The position numbers were made by a program, and so were the translations under genes. This document shows positions 1 through 5,162 of a stretch of DNA of 5,986 nt, one piece after another. The notes under the pieces are model-generated. The model saw only the letters and a program-made list of their open reading frames with translations. It was not told the origin of the DNA and did no database searches. The stretch's first letter is position 1. Each line of letters begins with the position of its first letter. Origin of the DNA: Rhodobacter sp. Its GTDB lineage: Bacteria > Pseudomonadota > Alphaproteobacteria > Rhodobacterales > Rhodobacteraceae. The stretch is from the NCBI GenBank assembly GCA_003536295.1, contig DPZQ01000145.1, positions 1 to 5,986 on the forward strand, read 5' to 3'.

Positions 1-257
1 GGACGAAAGGTCAAAACGCGGCGGGGACTGATTGGAACTTCGTCGCCAGTTTTAGGATTACGGCCCAGTCGCGCTTTTTTAGCTCGCACAGAAAAGGTTC
101 CAAAGGATGATATTTTAACTTGTTCGCCTTCAGTCAGTCTATCAGAGATATGGCCAATAATTGATTCAACCAGTTTCGCAGATTCGTTGCGTGATAGTCC
201 AACTTCATTCAAAACTGCTTCGCTTAAGTCCATCCGAGTTAATGTTTTTTCACTCAT
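1..257 (-). CDS. ihfA: Integration host factor subunit alpha (partial, C-terminus outside window)
   Basis: Alpha subunit of the IHF heterodimer, a nucleoid protein that bends DNA sharply and helps in recombination, replication initiation and transcription. Eighty-five complete codons are visible; family members are about 100 residues, so roughly 15 residues lie beyond the left edge. The first 40 residues match the helical dimerisation half ([21 protein letters not shown]). Next come [13 protein letters not shown] and the DNA-gripping arm with GRNPKTG at residues 65-71, in which Pro68 corresponds to the proline that intercalates into [12 protein letters not shown] follows at the edge. The arm and the VLTFRP stretch fit IhfA better than HU or IhfB. 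The ATG at 257-255 has a strong GGAGGA (267-262) four bases upstream. The gene lies 69 bases after fabH and probably has its own promoter at 278-306. Identification is by family motifs. Confidence 0.93.
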   Translation of the reverse strand, partial: MSEKTLTRMDLSEAVLNEVGLSRNESAKLVESIIGHISDRLTEGEQVKISSFGTFSVRAKKARLGRNPKTGDEVPISPRRVLTFR

Positions 258-277
258 TCTATCCTCCATGTTGTTTC

Positions 278-306
278 AAGATGTGCCGATTTTTTTTGTC
301 TGTCAA
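278..306 (-). promoter_or_regulatory. Candidate ihfA promoter
   Basis: On the minus strand a perfect TTGACA (306-301) is followed after 17 bases by CATCTT (283-278), which matches TATAAT at three positions. The spacer contains a run of eight A. Transcription would start near 271, leaving a leader of about 14 bases that carries the GGAGGA ribosome binding site. This would let ihfA be transcribed independently of plsX-fabH. The -35 and the spacing are good; the -10 is weak. Confidence 0.5.
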
Positions 307-313
307 GGTGGTA

Positions 314-347
314 GCAGTGGTATGCGCTACCAGCGCAACACCACTGC
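314..347 (-). repeat. Strong stem-loop across the fabH stop codon
   Basis: An inverted repeat with an outer stem of 8 pairs (GCAGTGGT with ACCACTGC), an internal loop of one base against two, an inner stem of 5 pairs (TGCGC with GCGCA) and a five-base loop. On the fabH transcript it covers the last codons; two bases of the TAG stop codon fall in the loop. No U-run follows on either strand, so it is not a standard intrinsic terminator. It lies 8 bases before the TTGACA of the candidate ihfA promoter. A role in 3'-end protection, processing or attenuation of fabH mRNA is inference. Confidence 0.6.
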
Positions 348-1301
348 CCCCCAAGCTAAGCCGCCACCAATTGCTTCGGTCACCAAAAGATCGCCACGTT
401 TGATCTGCCCGCGTGCCACTCCAACTGATAGGGCCAAAGGAATCGATGCCGCCGAAGTATTGCCATGATCTTGCACCGTGACCACAACTCGCTCCATCTC
501 AACGCCCATTCGCTGTGCCGTGGCCGAGATGATGCGCAAATTAGCCTGATGAGGTACAATCCAATCAACATCATTCGCCCCAAACCCCGCTTTCTCCAGT
601 GCAGCATGGGCTGTTTGGGCCAACTTTTCAACGGCATGGCGAAATACTTCTTTGCCTTGCATCCGCAAAAATCCGGTAGTCCCGGTTGAGGTCCCGCCAT
701 CAACATAAAGCAAGTCGCTAAATTGTCCGTCTGAATGCAGATCGGTGGCCAAAATTCCACGATCTTTATTTGTGCCTGTGGCCGTCTCCTCGGCTTCTAG
801 GACCAGCGCGCCTGCGCCATCACCAAATAAAACGCTAGTGGTACGGTCTTGCCAATCCATTAATTTCGAAAAGCTTTCCGCGCCAATCACCAAAACACGT
901 TTTGCTTGACCCGACAGGATCAGGGCATTGGCAGTGCTCAACGCATAAATAAAACCTGCACAGACTGCTTGCACATCAAAGGCGAATCCTTGGCGCATAC
1001 CAATTTTTGCCTGCACCATTGTGGCAGCTGAAGGAAAGGTCAAATCTGCGGTTGAGGTAGCCAAAACAATGGCATCAATATCACCAGCCGAAAGATTTGC
1101 ATCTAGCAAAGCTGCGCGCGCCGCAGCGGCTGCTAGGTCCGAGGTGGTTTCGCCTTTGGCCACAAAATGGCGCCGTTCGATACCCGAGCGGCTTTTGATC
1201 CACTCATCCGATGTATCAACGATTTTTTCCAAATCTGCATTTGTCACAATATTCTGTGGCAAATAGTGCCCAATGCCTGCCACCACGGCCCTTATTGTCA
1301 T
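327..1301 (-). CDS. fabH: Beta-ketoacyl-ACP synthase III (FabH)
   Basis: Cytosolic condensing enzyme that starts type II fatty-acid synthesis by joining an acyl-CoA (usually acetyl-CoA) to malonyl-ACP. At 324 residues it has the usual family length. The catalytic triad of KAS III is present: Cys114 in AVCAGFIYAL, His251 in VPHQANLRI and Asn281 in HGNTSAAS. Other family marks are DEWIKSRSGIERR near residues 32-44, LFGDGAGALVLE at 158-169 and the closing GGGLAWGA at 312-319. The ATG start lies 3 bases after the plsX stop and has no strong ribosome binding site (GGAT about 6 bases upstream), which suggests translation is coupled to plsX. The gene ends inside a stem-loop (314-347). The plsX-fabH pairing is common in bacteria and links phospholipid and fatty-acid initiation. 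Acyl-CoA preference cannot be read from the sequence. Confidence 0.97.
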   Translation of the reverse strand: MTIRAVVAGIGHYLPQNIVTNADLEKIVDTSDEWIKSRSGIERRHFVAKGETTSDLAAAAARAALLDANLSAGDIDAIVLATSTADLTFPSAATMVQAKIGMRQGFAFDVQAVCAGFIYALSTANALILSGQAKRVLVIGAESFSKLMDWQDRTTSVLFGDGAGALVLEAEETATGTNKDRGILATDLHSDGQFSDLLYVDGGTSTGTTGFLRMQGKEVFRHAVEKLAQTAHAALEKAGFGANDVDWIVPHQANLRIISATAQRMGVEMERVVVTVQDHGNTSAASIPLALSVGVARGQIKRGDLLVTEAIGGGLAWGAVVLRW

Positions 1302-1304
1302 GTT

Positions 1305-2414
1305 TTATCCGTTCACCGCTGCCTGAGGCATCTCATTTAATGCAGAAGACTGCCCTGCATGCGTTGCAGATGCAACCTGTTCGGCTAAATCACTAGTGAA
1401 ATTCGACGCGGCCAGCTGGTAGGCAAGGCGCACAGCAGCAGCAACACCCGTCGCATCAGCGGACCCGTGCGATTTCACAACTGTTCCGTTTAAACCCAAA
1501 AAAACACCCCCATTCACGCGGCGGGGATCCATTGTTCTACTTAAGCGTTTGAGTGACGACATCGACACAAGTGCAGCTATTTTGGATAAAAGCGTTGCAG
1601 AAAAAGCCTCGCGCATTAAGTCGGATAACAGTTTTGCTGTTCCTTCTCCAGTTTTTAGCGCAATATTGCCCGTAAATCCGTCTGTTACAATCACGTCGCA
1701 CACGGTGCCTGGAATGTCACCGCCTTCGACAAATCCGATAAAATCATAGTTGCCCGCAGCACTAGCCGCGGCAATGAGCTCATGCGCAAGCTTCAGTTCA
1801 ACCCGGCCCTTATGCTCTTCGGTGCCTACATTCAAAAGCCCAACACGCGGTTTTTTTAAACGTAAACCGTTGCGCGCGTAGGCTACCCCCATTGTTGCAT
1901 ATTGCAATAAATCGGCAGCATCGGCCTTGATATCGGCTCCTACATCCAACATAATATTAAATCCACCCGCATTGCGCGAGGGCCAAAGACAAGCGATAGC
2001 AGGACGATTGACATTAGGTAATTTGCGCAACCTGATCATTGAAAGTGCCATCAAAGCGCCCGTGTTACCACAGGACACAGCAACCGTTGCTTCTGATTTT
2101 TTAATACATTCGATGCAAGACCACATCGACGTCCCTTCGCCGTGGCGCATCACGTGGCTCGGCTTGTCATCCATTCTGACTACACGCGGCGCATGGGACA
2201 ATGTGCACCGCGCCTTTAAAATACTGTGCGAACTTATCAAAGGCGCTAGCATAGCTTCGTCGCCGTGTATGATAAAGTTCAGATTCACAAACTCTGCGGC
2301 AGACAAAGCTAAGCCTGCGACAACTGACGCAGGCCCACGATCTGATCCCATCGCATCAACTGATATAACGACTTTCTTGGTCGTTGGTGTCGCCGATTTT
2401 TGTTCGTGCGACAT
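1305..2414 (-). CDS. plsX: Phosphate acyltransferase PlsX
   Basis: PlsX converts acyl-ACP and phosphate to acyl-phosphate, the acyl donor used by membrane PlsY to make lysophosphatidic acid; it is a peripheral membrane enzyme. The 369 residues include the family landmarks: VISVDAMGSDRGP at 16-28, VSCGNTGALM at 113-122, MLDVGADIKAD at 155-165, GLLNVGTEEHKG at 192-203, VTDGFTGNIALKT at 243-255 and NGTVVKSHGSAD at 309-320. The N-terminal motif is usually DAMGGD; here the second glycine is Ser24. The first 14 residues are a non-conserved extension. The ATG at 2414 is 25 bases after the rpmF stop. The only ribosome-binding-like bases (AGG) lie in a small hairpin (2421-2436), so initiation may depend on translation of rpmF. 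fabH follows 3 bases downstream. The family assignment is firm. Confidence 0.97.
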   Translation of the reverse strand: MSHEQKSATPTTKKVVISVDAMGSDRGPASVVAGLALSAAEFVNLNFIIHGDEAMLAPLISSHSILKARCTLSHAPRVVRMDDKPSHVMRHGEGTSMWSCIECIKKSEATVAVSCGNTGALMALSMIRLRKLPNVNRPAIACLWPSRNAGGFNIMLDVGADIKADAADLLQYATMGVAYARNGLRLKKPRVGLLNVGTEEHKGRVELKLAHELIAAASAAGNYDFIGFVEGGDIPGTVCDVIVTDGFTGNIALKTGEGTAKLLSDLMREAFSATLLSKIAALVSMSSLKRLSRTMDPRRVNGGVFLGLNGTVVKSHGSADATGVAAAVRLAYQLAASNFTSDLAEQVASATHAGQSSALNEMPQAAVNG

Positions 2415-2420
2415 AGCGCA

Positions 2421-2436
2421 GCGCCTGACGGGGCGC
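2421..2436 (-). promoter_or_regulatory. Small hairpin between rpmF and plsX
   Basis: On the minus-strand transcript GCGCC and GGCGC form a perfect 5-pair GC-rich stem around a six-base loop, in the 25-base gap between the rpmF stop and the plsX start. The AGG that is the only plausible ribosome binding sequence for plsX forms the base of the loop and the 3' arm. It could hold back plsX translation unless ribosomes leaving rpmF open it. No U-run follows, so it is not a terminator. Confidence 0.35.
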
Positions 2437-2439
2437 GGC

Positions 2440-2646
2440 TTACGCCGCGTCCTCGTCCATGTCAGTAGCCACGGTCATAGCCACGACTTCCCGAGAATCA
2501 TAATGACCACAAGCACCACATACGTGGTGTGGGCGTTTCAATTCGCCACAATTTGCACATTCAGCAGGATTTCCCGCAACCAGTGCATCGTGAGAACGTC
2601 GCATATTGCGTTTCGATTTGGTAATTTTACTCTTTGGGACAGCCAT
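2440..2646 (-). CDS. rpmF: 50S ribosomal protein bL32
   Basis: A small component of the large ribosomal subunit, 68 residues. It opens with the diagnostic [22 protein letters not shown]. It carries a four-cysteine zinc ribbon, Cys30 and Cys33 (CANC) with Cys43 and Cys46 (CGAC), so it is the zinc-binding form rather than a cysteine-free paralogue. The C-terminal tail is acidic (TDMDEDAA). The reading frame stays open for 26 more codons upstream, but the ATG at 2646 is chosen because bL32 begins exactly at MAVPK and a GAGGA (2657-2653) sits 6 bases before it. The gene lies between the DUF177 gene and plsX, a very common arrangement. A leader of about 90 bases with a candidate promoter (2739-2766) suggests separate transcription from DUF177. 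Confidence 0.97.
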   Translation of the reverse strand: MAVPKSKITKSKRNMRRSHDALVAGNPAECANCGELKRPHHVCGACGHYDSREVVAMTVATDMDEDAA

Positions 2647-2662
2647 GTCACATCCTCGATTT

Positions 2663-2677
2663 TGGGAACATGTCCCA
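2663..2677 (-). repeat. Short stem-loop in the rpmF leader
   Basis: A 5-pair inverted repeat (TGGGA with TCCCA, five-base loop) lies 5 bases upstream of the rpmF ribosome binding site. It is too small to be recognised as a known ribosomal-protein autoregulatory site. It is recorded because it sits close to the initiation region; function unknown. Confidence 0.25.
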
Positions 2678-2738
2678 GATTTCTTTCGGTTCAAATGCGG
2701 ATTTAAAACCCGACAAGACACCATATAATAAAGCGCGG

Positions 2739-2766
2739 AACATACTGCTATTTCATGTCAGCGCAA
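2739..2766 (-). promoter_or_regulatory. Candidate rpmF promoter
   Basis: On the minus strand TTGCGC (2766-2761) and TATGTT (2744-2739; four matches to TATAAT) are separated by 16 bases. Transcription would start near 2733 and give a leader of roughly 87 bases before rpmF. The 170-base gap after the DUF177 gene makes an extra promoter plausible. The match is moderate, and the same CTTGCGC word also occurs upstream of DUF177 (3431-3437). Confidence 0.35.
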
Positions 2767-2816
2767 GTCTTTATTGCGGTTTTTTAGTCTTTCGACGTAA
2801 AAAGTCCGCCTGTACC

Positions 2817-3383
2817 TCAGTCGCCTGTCTTGGGGGGCTTTGTCAAGCTCTCTGCAAGGCCCGCCAGGCCGGCAAAGGGATGCACGTCGGCGTCTACTAA
2901 AGGTTCTACACCTGGGGCGGCAAAAGCCGCCTGATCCATGCGGGCTTCCGGTGCGCGTGGAAAGGGCGGCAGTGCCAAGGAAAGTGCTTCCATGCCGACA
3001 TCGGTGGGGTCAATTGTTTCGGGCAGGGGTTCGAGCGTGTCATCTTCGGGGATTTCAACCTCGTCTGCTTCGGGAATGGGCATTTTTGCTAGATAGGTGA
3101 CCACTACCTCTTCGGTGATTTTGGTGTAAACAGGTTCAAGTGAAATGATGCAGGCCTGTTCTACGGTTGCAATAAGCTGCCCTGTCAAACTGAAATCGTG
3201 TTTGCCTTTTGGCGTAATTTCGCCTTTGAACTTATATGCTTTCACCGCATGGATGTCTAAAAAATGCGCCATTTTCTGCAAATCTTCTTGTGGGGCCGTG
3301 ATGTCAAATCGTGTTGGTTTTCTTGGTGAGAGTTTGGCCACGTTAAAAGGGTTAGAACAGGCATATTTTATGGGGTTTTGCAC
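2817..3383 (-). CDS. DUF177/YceD-family protein
   Basis: A 188-residue member of the DUF177 (YceD) family, linked in E. coli and plants to accumulation of large-subunit rRNA; the mechanism is unsettled. Visible family marks are RKPTRFDI at 21-28, FKGEITPKGKHDFSLTG at 52-68, QACIISLEPV at 76-85, an acidic block EVEIPEDDTLEPLPETID at 108-125 and LALPPFPRAP at 136-145. The frame runs open for 100 more codons upstream, but that part lies antisense to the bamE gene. I place the start at GTG 3383 because it gives the usual 15-20 residues before PTRFD and has TGGA about 7 bases upstream. A TTG at 3395 is the alternative and lacks a ribosome binding site. The gene precedes rpmF, as in most bacteria that carry both. 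A possible promoter lies at 3407-3436. Confidence 0.88.
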   Translation of the reverse strand: MQNPIKYACSNPFNVAKLSPRKPTRFDITAPQEDLQKMAHFLDIHAVKAYKFKGEITPKGKHDFSLTGQLIATVEQACIISLEPVYTKITEEVVVTYLAKMPIPEADEVEIPEDDTLEPLPETIDPTDVGMEALSLALPPFPRAPEARMDQAAFAAPGVEPLVDADVHPFAGLAGLAESLTKPPKTGD

Positions 3384-3406
3384 GGGTTCATCCAATATTT
3401 TGTAGT

Positions 3407-3436
3407 AATATGGCGCTAAAACCCACTCGGGCGCAA
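3407..3436 (-). promoter_or_regulatory. Weak candidate promoter for the DUF177 gene
   Basis: TTGCGC (3436-3431) and CATATT (3412-3407) lie 18 bases apart on the minus strand, with transcription expected near 3400 and a leader of under 20 bases. The -35 keeps only TTG and the -10 matches at four positions. It is the best pair I see in the 142-base divergent region on this strand. Confidence 0.25.
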
Positions 3437-3454
3437 GTGATAAACATTGAAATC

Positions 3455-3481
3455 TTGAACAACGCCCTGAGCTTCTATAAG
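3455..3481 (+). promoter_or_regulatory. Candidate bamE promoter
   Basis: TTGAAC (3455-3460) is followed 15 bases later by TATAAG (3476-3481). Measured against the Caulobacter housekeeping consensus (TTGACGS, 10-14 bases, GCTANAWC), TCTATAAG at 3474-3481 matches at six of eight positions with a 12-base gap. Transcription near 3488 would leave a leader of about 38 bases that includes the AAGGA at 3515-3519. Confidence 0.4.
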
Positions 3482-3525
3482 CCAAGGGCAGATGATTGGT
3501 GAAATTTATCCCGCAAGGACAATTT

Positions 3526-4056
3526 ATGACACATTCTGCAGATTTTGATCCAGATGTCGCCCCCAAGAAGGGAGGCAATGTACGCGCTACGAGTCCCGCA
3601 TGTGTGTTGGAGTTGCTGTCCCTGCCCTTTGCCTTTTTTGGGCTTTTGTTGGTGCTGGTGGCTTGTGGGCCACTGGTGCGCACACATGGTTACATGCCCA
3701 ACCCCAGCGAAATTGCGTTGATTGAAATAGGCACTGATACACGCGAGAGTGTGGCCGAGAAGATTGGCCGGCCTTCAATTCAAAGTCTTTTGACAGAAGA
3801 TGGTTGGTATTATGTGCAGACCAACATTGTACAAGTCGGCCCAAAAGCTCCGGTAGAACAAGGCCGTCAAGTCTTAGTCATCAGTTTTGATGCCAAAGGT
3901 ATCGTGGCTAATGTCGCGGAATTTGGCCAAACTCAGGGGCAAATTGTGGTGCTTTCAAGCCGTGTGACGCAAAGTGATATTCGTGGAGTCAGTTTCTTGC
4001 GCCAATTAATGGGCAATGCTGGGCGAGTGAATGCCGCAGATATTCTGGGTAATTAA
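3526..4056 (+). CDS. bamE: Outer membrane assembly lipoprotein of the BamE/SmpA family
   Basis: BamE is a small lipoprotein of the BAM complex that inserts beta-barrel proteins into the outer membrane. The 176-residue product has a hydrophobic stretch LLSLPFAFFGLLLVLVAC ending in a lipobox; Cys47 would be lipidated, and the next residue is Gly, compatible with outer-membrane sorting. The mature part shows the SmpA/OmlA pattern: GTDTRESVAEKIGRPS (about 69-84), GWYYVQTNI, RQVLVISFDAKGIVANV, then RVTQSDIRGVSFLRQLMGNAG near the end. ATG 3526 is chosen for its AAGGA (3515-3519) 6 bases upstream; a TTG at 3496 is possible. From this start about 29 residues precede the hydrophobic core, unusually long for a lipoprotein signal. 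The gene is divergent from DUF177 and convergent with msrB. The assignment is by motif pattern. Confidence 0.85.
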   Translation: MTHSADFDPDVAPKKGGNVRATSPACVLELLSLPFAFFGLLLVLVACGPLVRTHGYMPNPSEIALIEIGTDTRESVAEKIGRPSIQSLLTEDGWYYVQTNIVQVGPKAPVEQGRQVLVISFDAKGIVANVAEFGQTQGQIVVLSSRVTQSDIRGVSFLRQLMGNAGRVNAADILGN

Positions 4057-4066
4057 GTTAAAAAGT

Positions 4067-4465
4067 CTATTTATTTTTTTCTTCAAAGAGTAGGGCTACG
4101 CCGTTCATGCAGTAGCGTAAGCCTGTGGGAGCGGGGCCATCGGGGAAAACATGTCCCAAATGGGCCGCACAGCGCCCGCAGTGCACCTCGGTGCGGCGCA
4201 TTAAAAAGCTTTGATCCACCGTTTCGCCCACAGCATCAGGGCTGATGGGTGCATAAAAACTGGGCCAGCCTGTGCCGCTTTCAAATTTAGTGTCCATATC
4301 AAACAAGGGGGCGTTACAGCACTGGCACAAAAATACTCCCTCAGCGTTTGGGAAGTCATCATGGCTAAAGGCGCGTTCGGTTCCATGCTTGCGGGTTACC
4401 TTATAGGCAAGCTCAGATAGTTGCGTTTGCCACTCTTCATCGGTTTTCGACACTTTATCGTTCAC
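4067..4465 (-). CDS. msrB: Peptide-methionine (R)-S-oxide reductase MsrB
   Basis: MsrB reduces the R form of methionine sulfoxide in proteins and so repairs oxidative damage. The 132-residue product is a complete single-domain enzyme. It has two zinc-binding cysteine pairs, Cys47/Cys50 (CQCC) and Cys96/Cys99 (CGRC), the SGTGWPSF motif at 63-70, HLGHVFPDGP at 102-111 and the catalytic Cys119 in RYCMNG. No signal peptide is visible, so it is probably cytoplasmic. The start is a GTG at 4465 with AAGGA (4479-4475) nine bases upstream. A weak promoter-like pair lies at 4524-4518 (TTGCATT) and 4508-4501 (GTTAGAGC). It faces bamE tail to tail with 10 bases between stops and shows no functional link to it. 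The assignment is firm. Confidence 0.96.
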   Translation of the reverse strand: MNDKVSKTDEEWQTQLSELAYKVTRKHGTERAFSHDDFPNAEGVFLCQCCNAPLFDMDTKFESGTGWPSFYAPISPDAVGETVDQSFLMRRTEVHCGRCAAHLGHVFPDGPAPTGLRYCMNGVALLFEEKNK

Positions 4466-4858
4466 TAGGAAGCGTCCTTCTTTGCTATTTTATTGCTGAT
4501 GCTCTAACAGGCTACTAAATGCAAATCTAATCCGTCTTCTGGCAGAGTCCATGGGTTTAGAGGAGTTGATGCTTGCTTAATTAAAGGGCCTCCATCAACC
4601 GAGTAGCGCCCAAACTCCGTAATGTCCGAGGAAATTTTTCAAAATTCATAAAGAATCGTTTCGTAAATATAGCTAAAACGACGCAAACTATTCTGATACC
4701 AAATGGCCGCAGCGCCTGATAAAAAAACTGTAAAGATAGAGAGCTTTTATTCAGTCTTCTAGTGGTAATTGGGCTGTCCGGTCTGGTGCCTCACTGCCTC
4801 TATGTTTTGCAATTTTTAATCTAAGCGCCCTCAGGGTTTGGCCGCAAACCATGGCCGA

Positions 4859-4904
4859 GCTGAGCCGTTTGTGCCTGATCCTAAGCACAAATCCAGGGCT
4901 CAGC
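4859..4904. repeat. Large two-part inverted repeat
   Basis: GCTGAGCC (4859-4866) pairs perfectly with GGCTCAGC (4897-4904). Inside, TTTGTGC (4868-4874) pairs perfectly with GCACAAA (4885-4891) around a ten-base loop, with an internal loop of one base against five. Fifteen pairs in 46 bases is far beyond chance expectation for one site. No T-run follows on either strand, so it is not an ordinary terminator. It could be a structured RNA, a dispersed palindromic repeat or a protein site; the sequence alone does not decide. Confidence 0.65.
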
Positions 4905-5059
4905 GCGCTCATCTGCCGCACTGGACCTTATTCGGCCATTGCTGAAAAGTGATCTAAGCCAGGGTCTGAGTTTCTGATCGTGCAATGATAGATTGCGACT
5001 TGGCGGTGCCGATTGTTTTGATCGCAATTGATATTTGGTGCTACCCCTGCCGCATGGGT

Positions 5060-5093
5060 CAAATTGCAACTATATAATATTGCAACCAATTTG
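5060..5093. promoter_or_regulatory. Operator-like repeat around a perfect TATAAT
   Basis: CAAATTG (5060-5066) and CAATTTG (5087-5093) form an inverted repeat with a 20-base centre. Within it, ATTGCAAC occurs twice in direct orientation (5063-5070, 5079-5086), 16 bases apart, and each copy contains the palindrome TTGCAA. TATAAT lies exactly between them (5073-5078). There is no good -35 at the right distance. A second possible pair, TTGCAA (5080-5085) with TAATAT (5102-5107), overlaps it. The symmetry suggests a regulator site for uup or for an unseen RNA. Confidence 0.35.
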
Positions 5094-5127
5094 GATGCTA
5101 ATAATATAGCAAATCAATCAACCCCAG

Positions 5128-5156
5128 TTGACCTTGCGCGCGCGCCCAGATAGGTC
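5128..5156 (+). promoter_or_regulatory. Candidate uup promoter, possibly giving a leaderless mRNA
   Basis: TTGACC (5128-5133) matches the -35 consensus at five of six positions. Seventeen bases later comes TAGGTC (5151-5156). Against the Caulobacter housekeeping consensus GCTANAWC, GATAGGTC (5149-5156) matches at six of eight positions, and the 14-base gap is in range. Transcription would then begin about 7 bases on, at or next to the A of the uup ATG (5163). The spacer is a GC alternating tract (5136-5145). Confidence 0.45.
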
Positions 5157-5162
5157 GCGCCC

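Larger units (their letters stand above)
4466..5162. other. Long intergenic region without a convincing gene
   Basis: About 700 bases between the starts of msrB (leftward) and uup (rightward). No reading frame here has a good start, ribosome binding site and recognisable protein. No tRNA or rRNA is seen. It holds a possible decayed minus-strand frame (4504-4746), smaller inverted repeats (GTTGATG with CATCAAC at 4565-4599; TCGTTT with AAACGA at 4656-4681; GGTTTG with CAAACC at 4835-4850), a large two-part stem-loop (4859-4904), a cluster of ATTGC/GCAAT words (4809-5083), a symmetrical repeat around TATAAT (5060-5093) and the uup promoter region. A TTG-started minus-strand frame at 4881-5069 (62 codons) has no ribosome binding site or recognisable domain and is not called. 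Confidence 0.7.

Noticed and set aside
1927..2706. 259-codon plus-strand frame opposite plsX and rpmF
   Set aside because: It is the antisense shadow of two well-supported genes and shows no recognisable domain.
2762..2785. CGCAA/TTGCG hairpin followed by six T on the plus strand, resembling an intrinsic terminator
   Set aside because: The stem is only 5 pairs and no plus-strand gene ends upstream of it. On the strand that carries the genes, the run is A before the hairpin, so it cannot terminate the DUF177 transcript.
3384..3683. Upstream extension of the DUF177 frame to an ATG at 3683 (288 residues)
   Set aside because: It runs antisense through the bamE coding start and the promoter region, and the added sequence does not look like the family N-terminus.
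4057..4080. A-run and T-run between bamE and msrB as a bidirectional terminator
   Set aside because: Only A-T pairing of about five bases is available and no GC stem is present; too weak to call.
4881..5069. 62-codon minus-strand frame starting at TTG
   Set aside because: No ribosome binding site or recognisable motif; it crosses the 4859-4904 inverted repeat. It may reflect a dispersed intergenic sequence but not a supported gene.
5108..5133. IHF-type binding site (WATCAA-N4-TTR) near AATCAATCAACC
   Set aside because: The TTR half does not fall at the required distance after either WATCAA.
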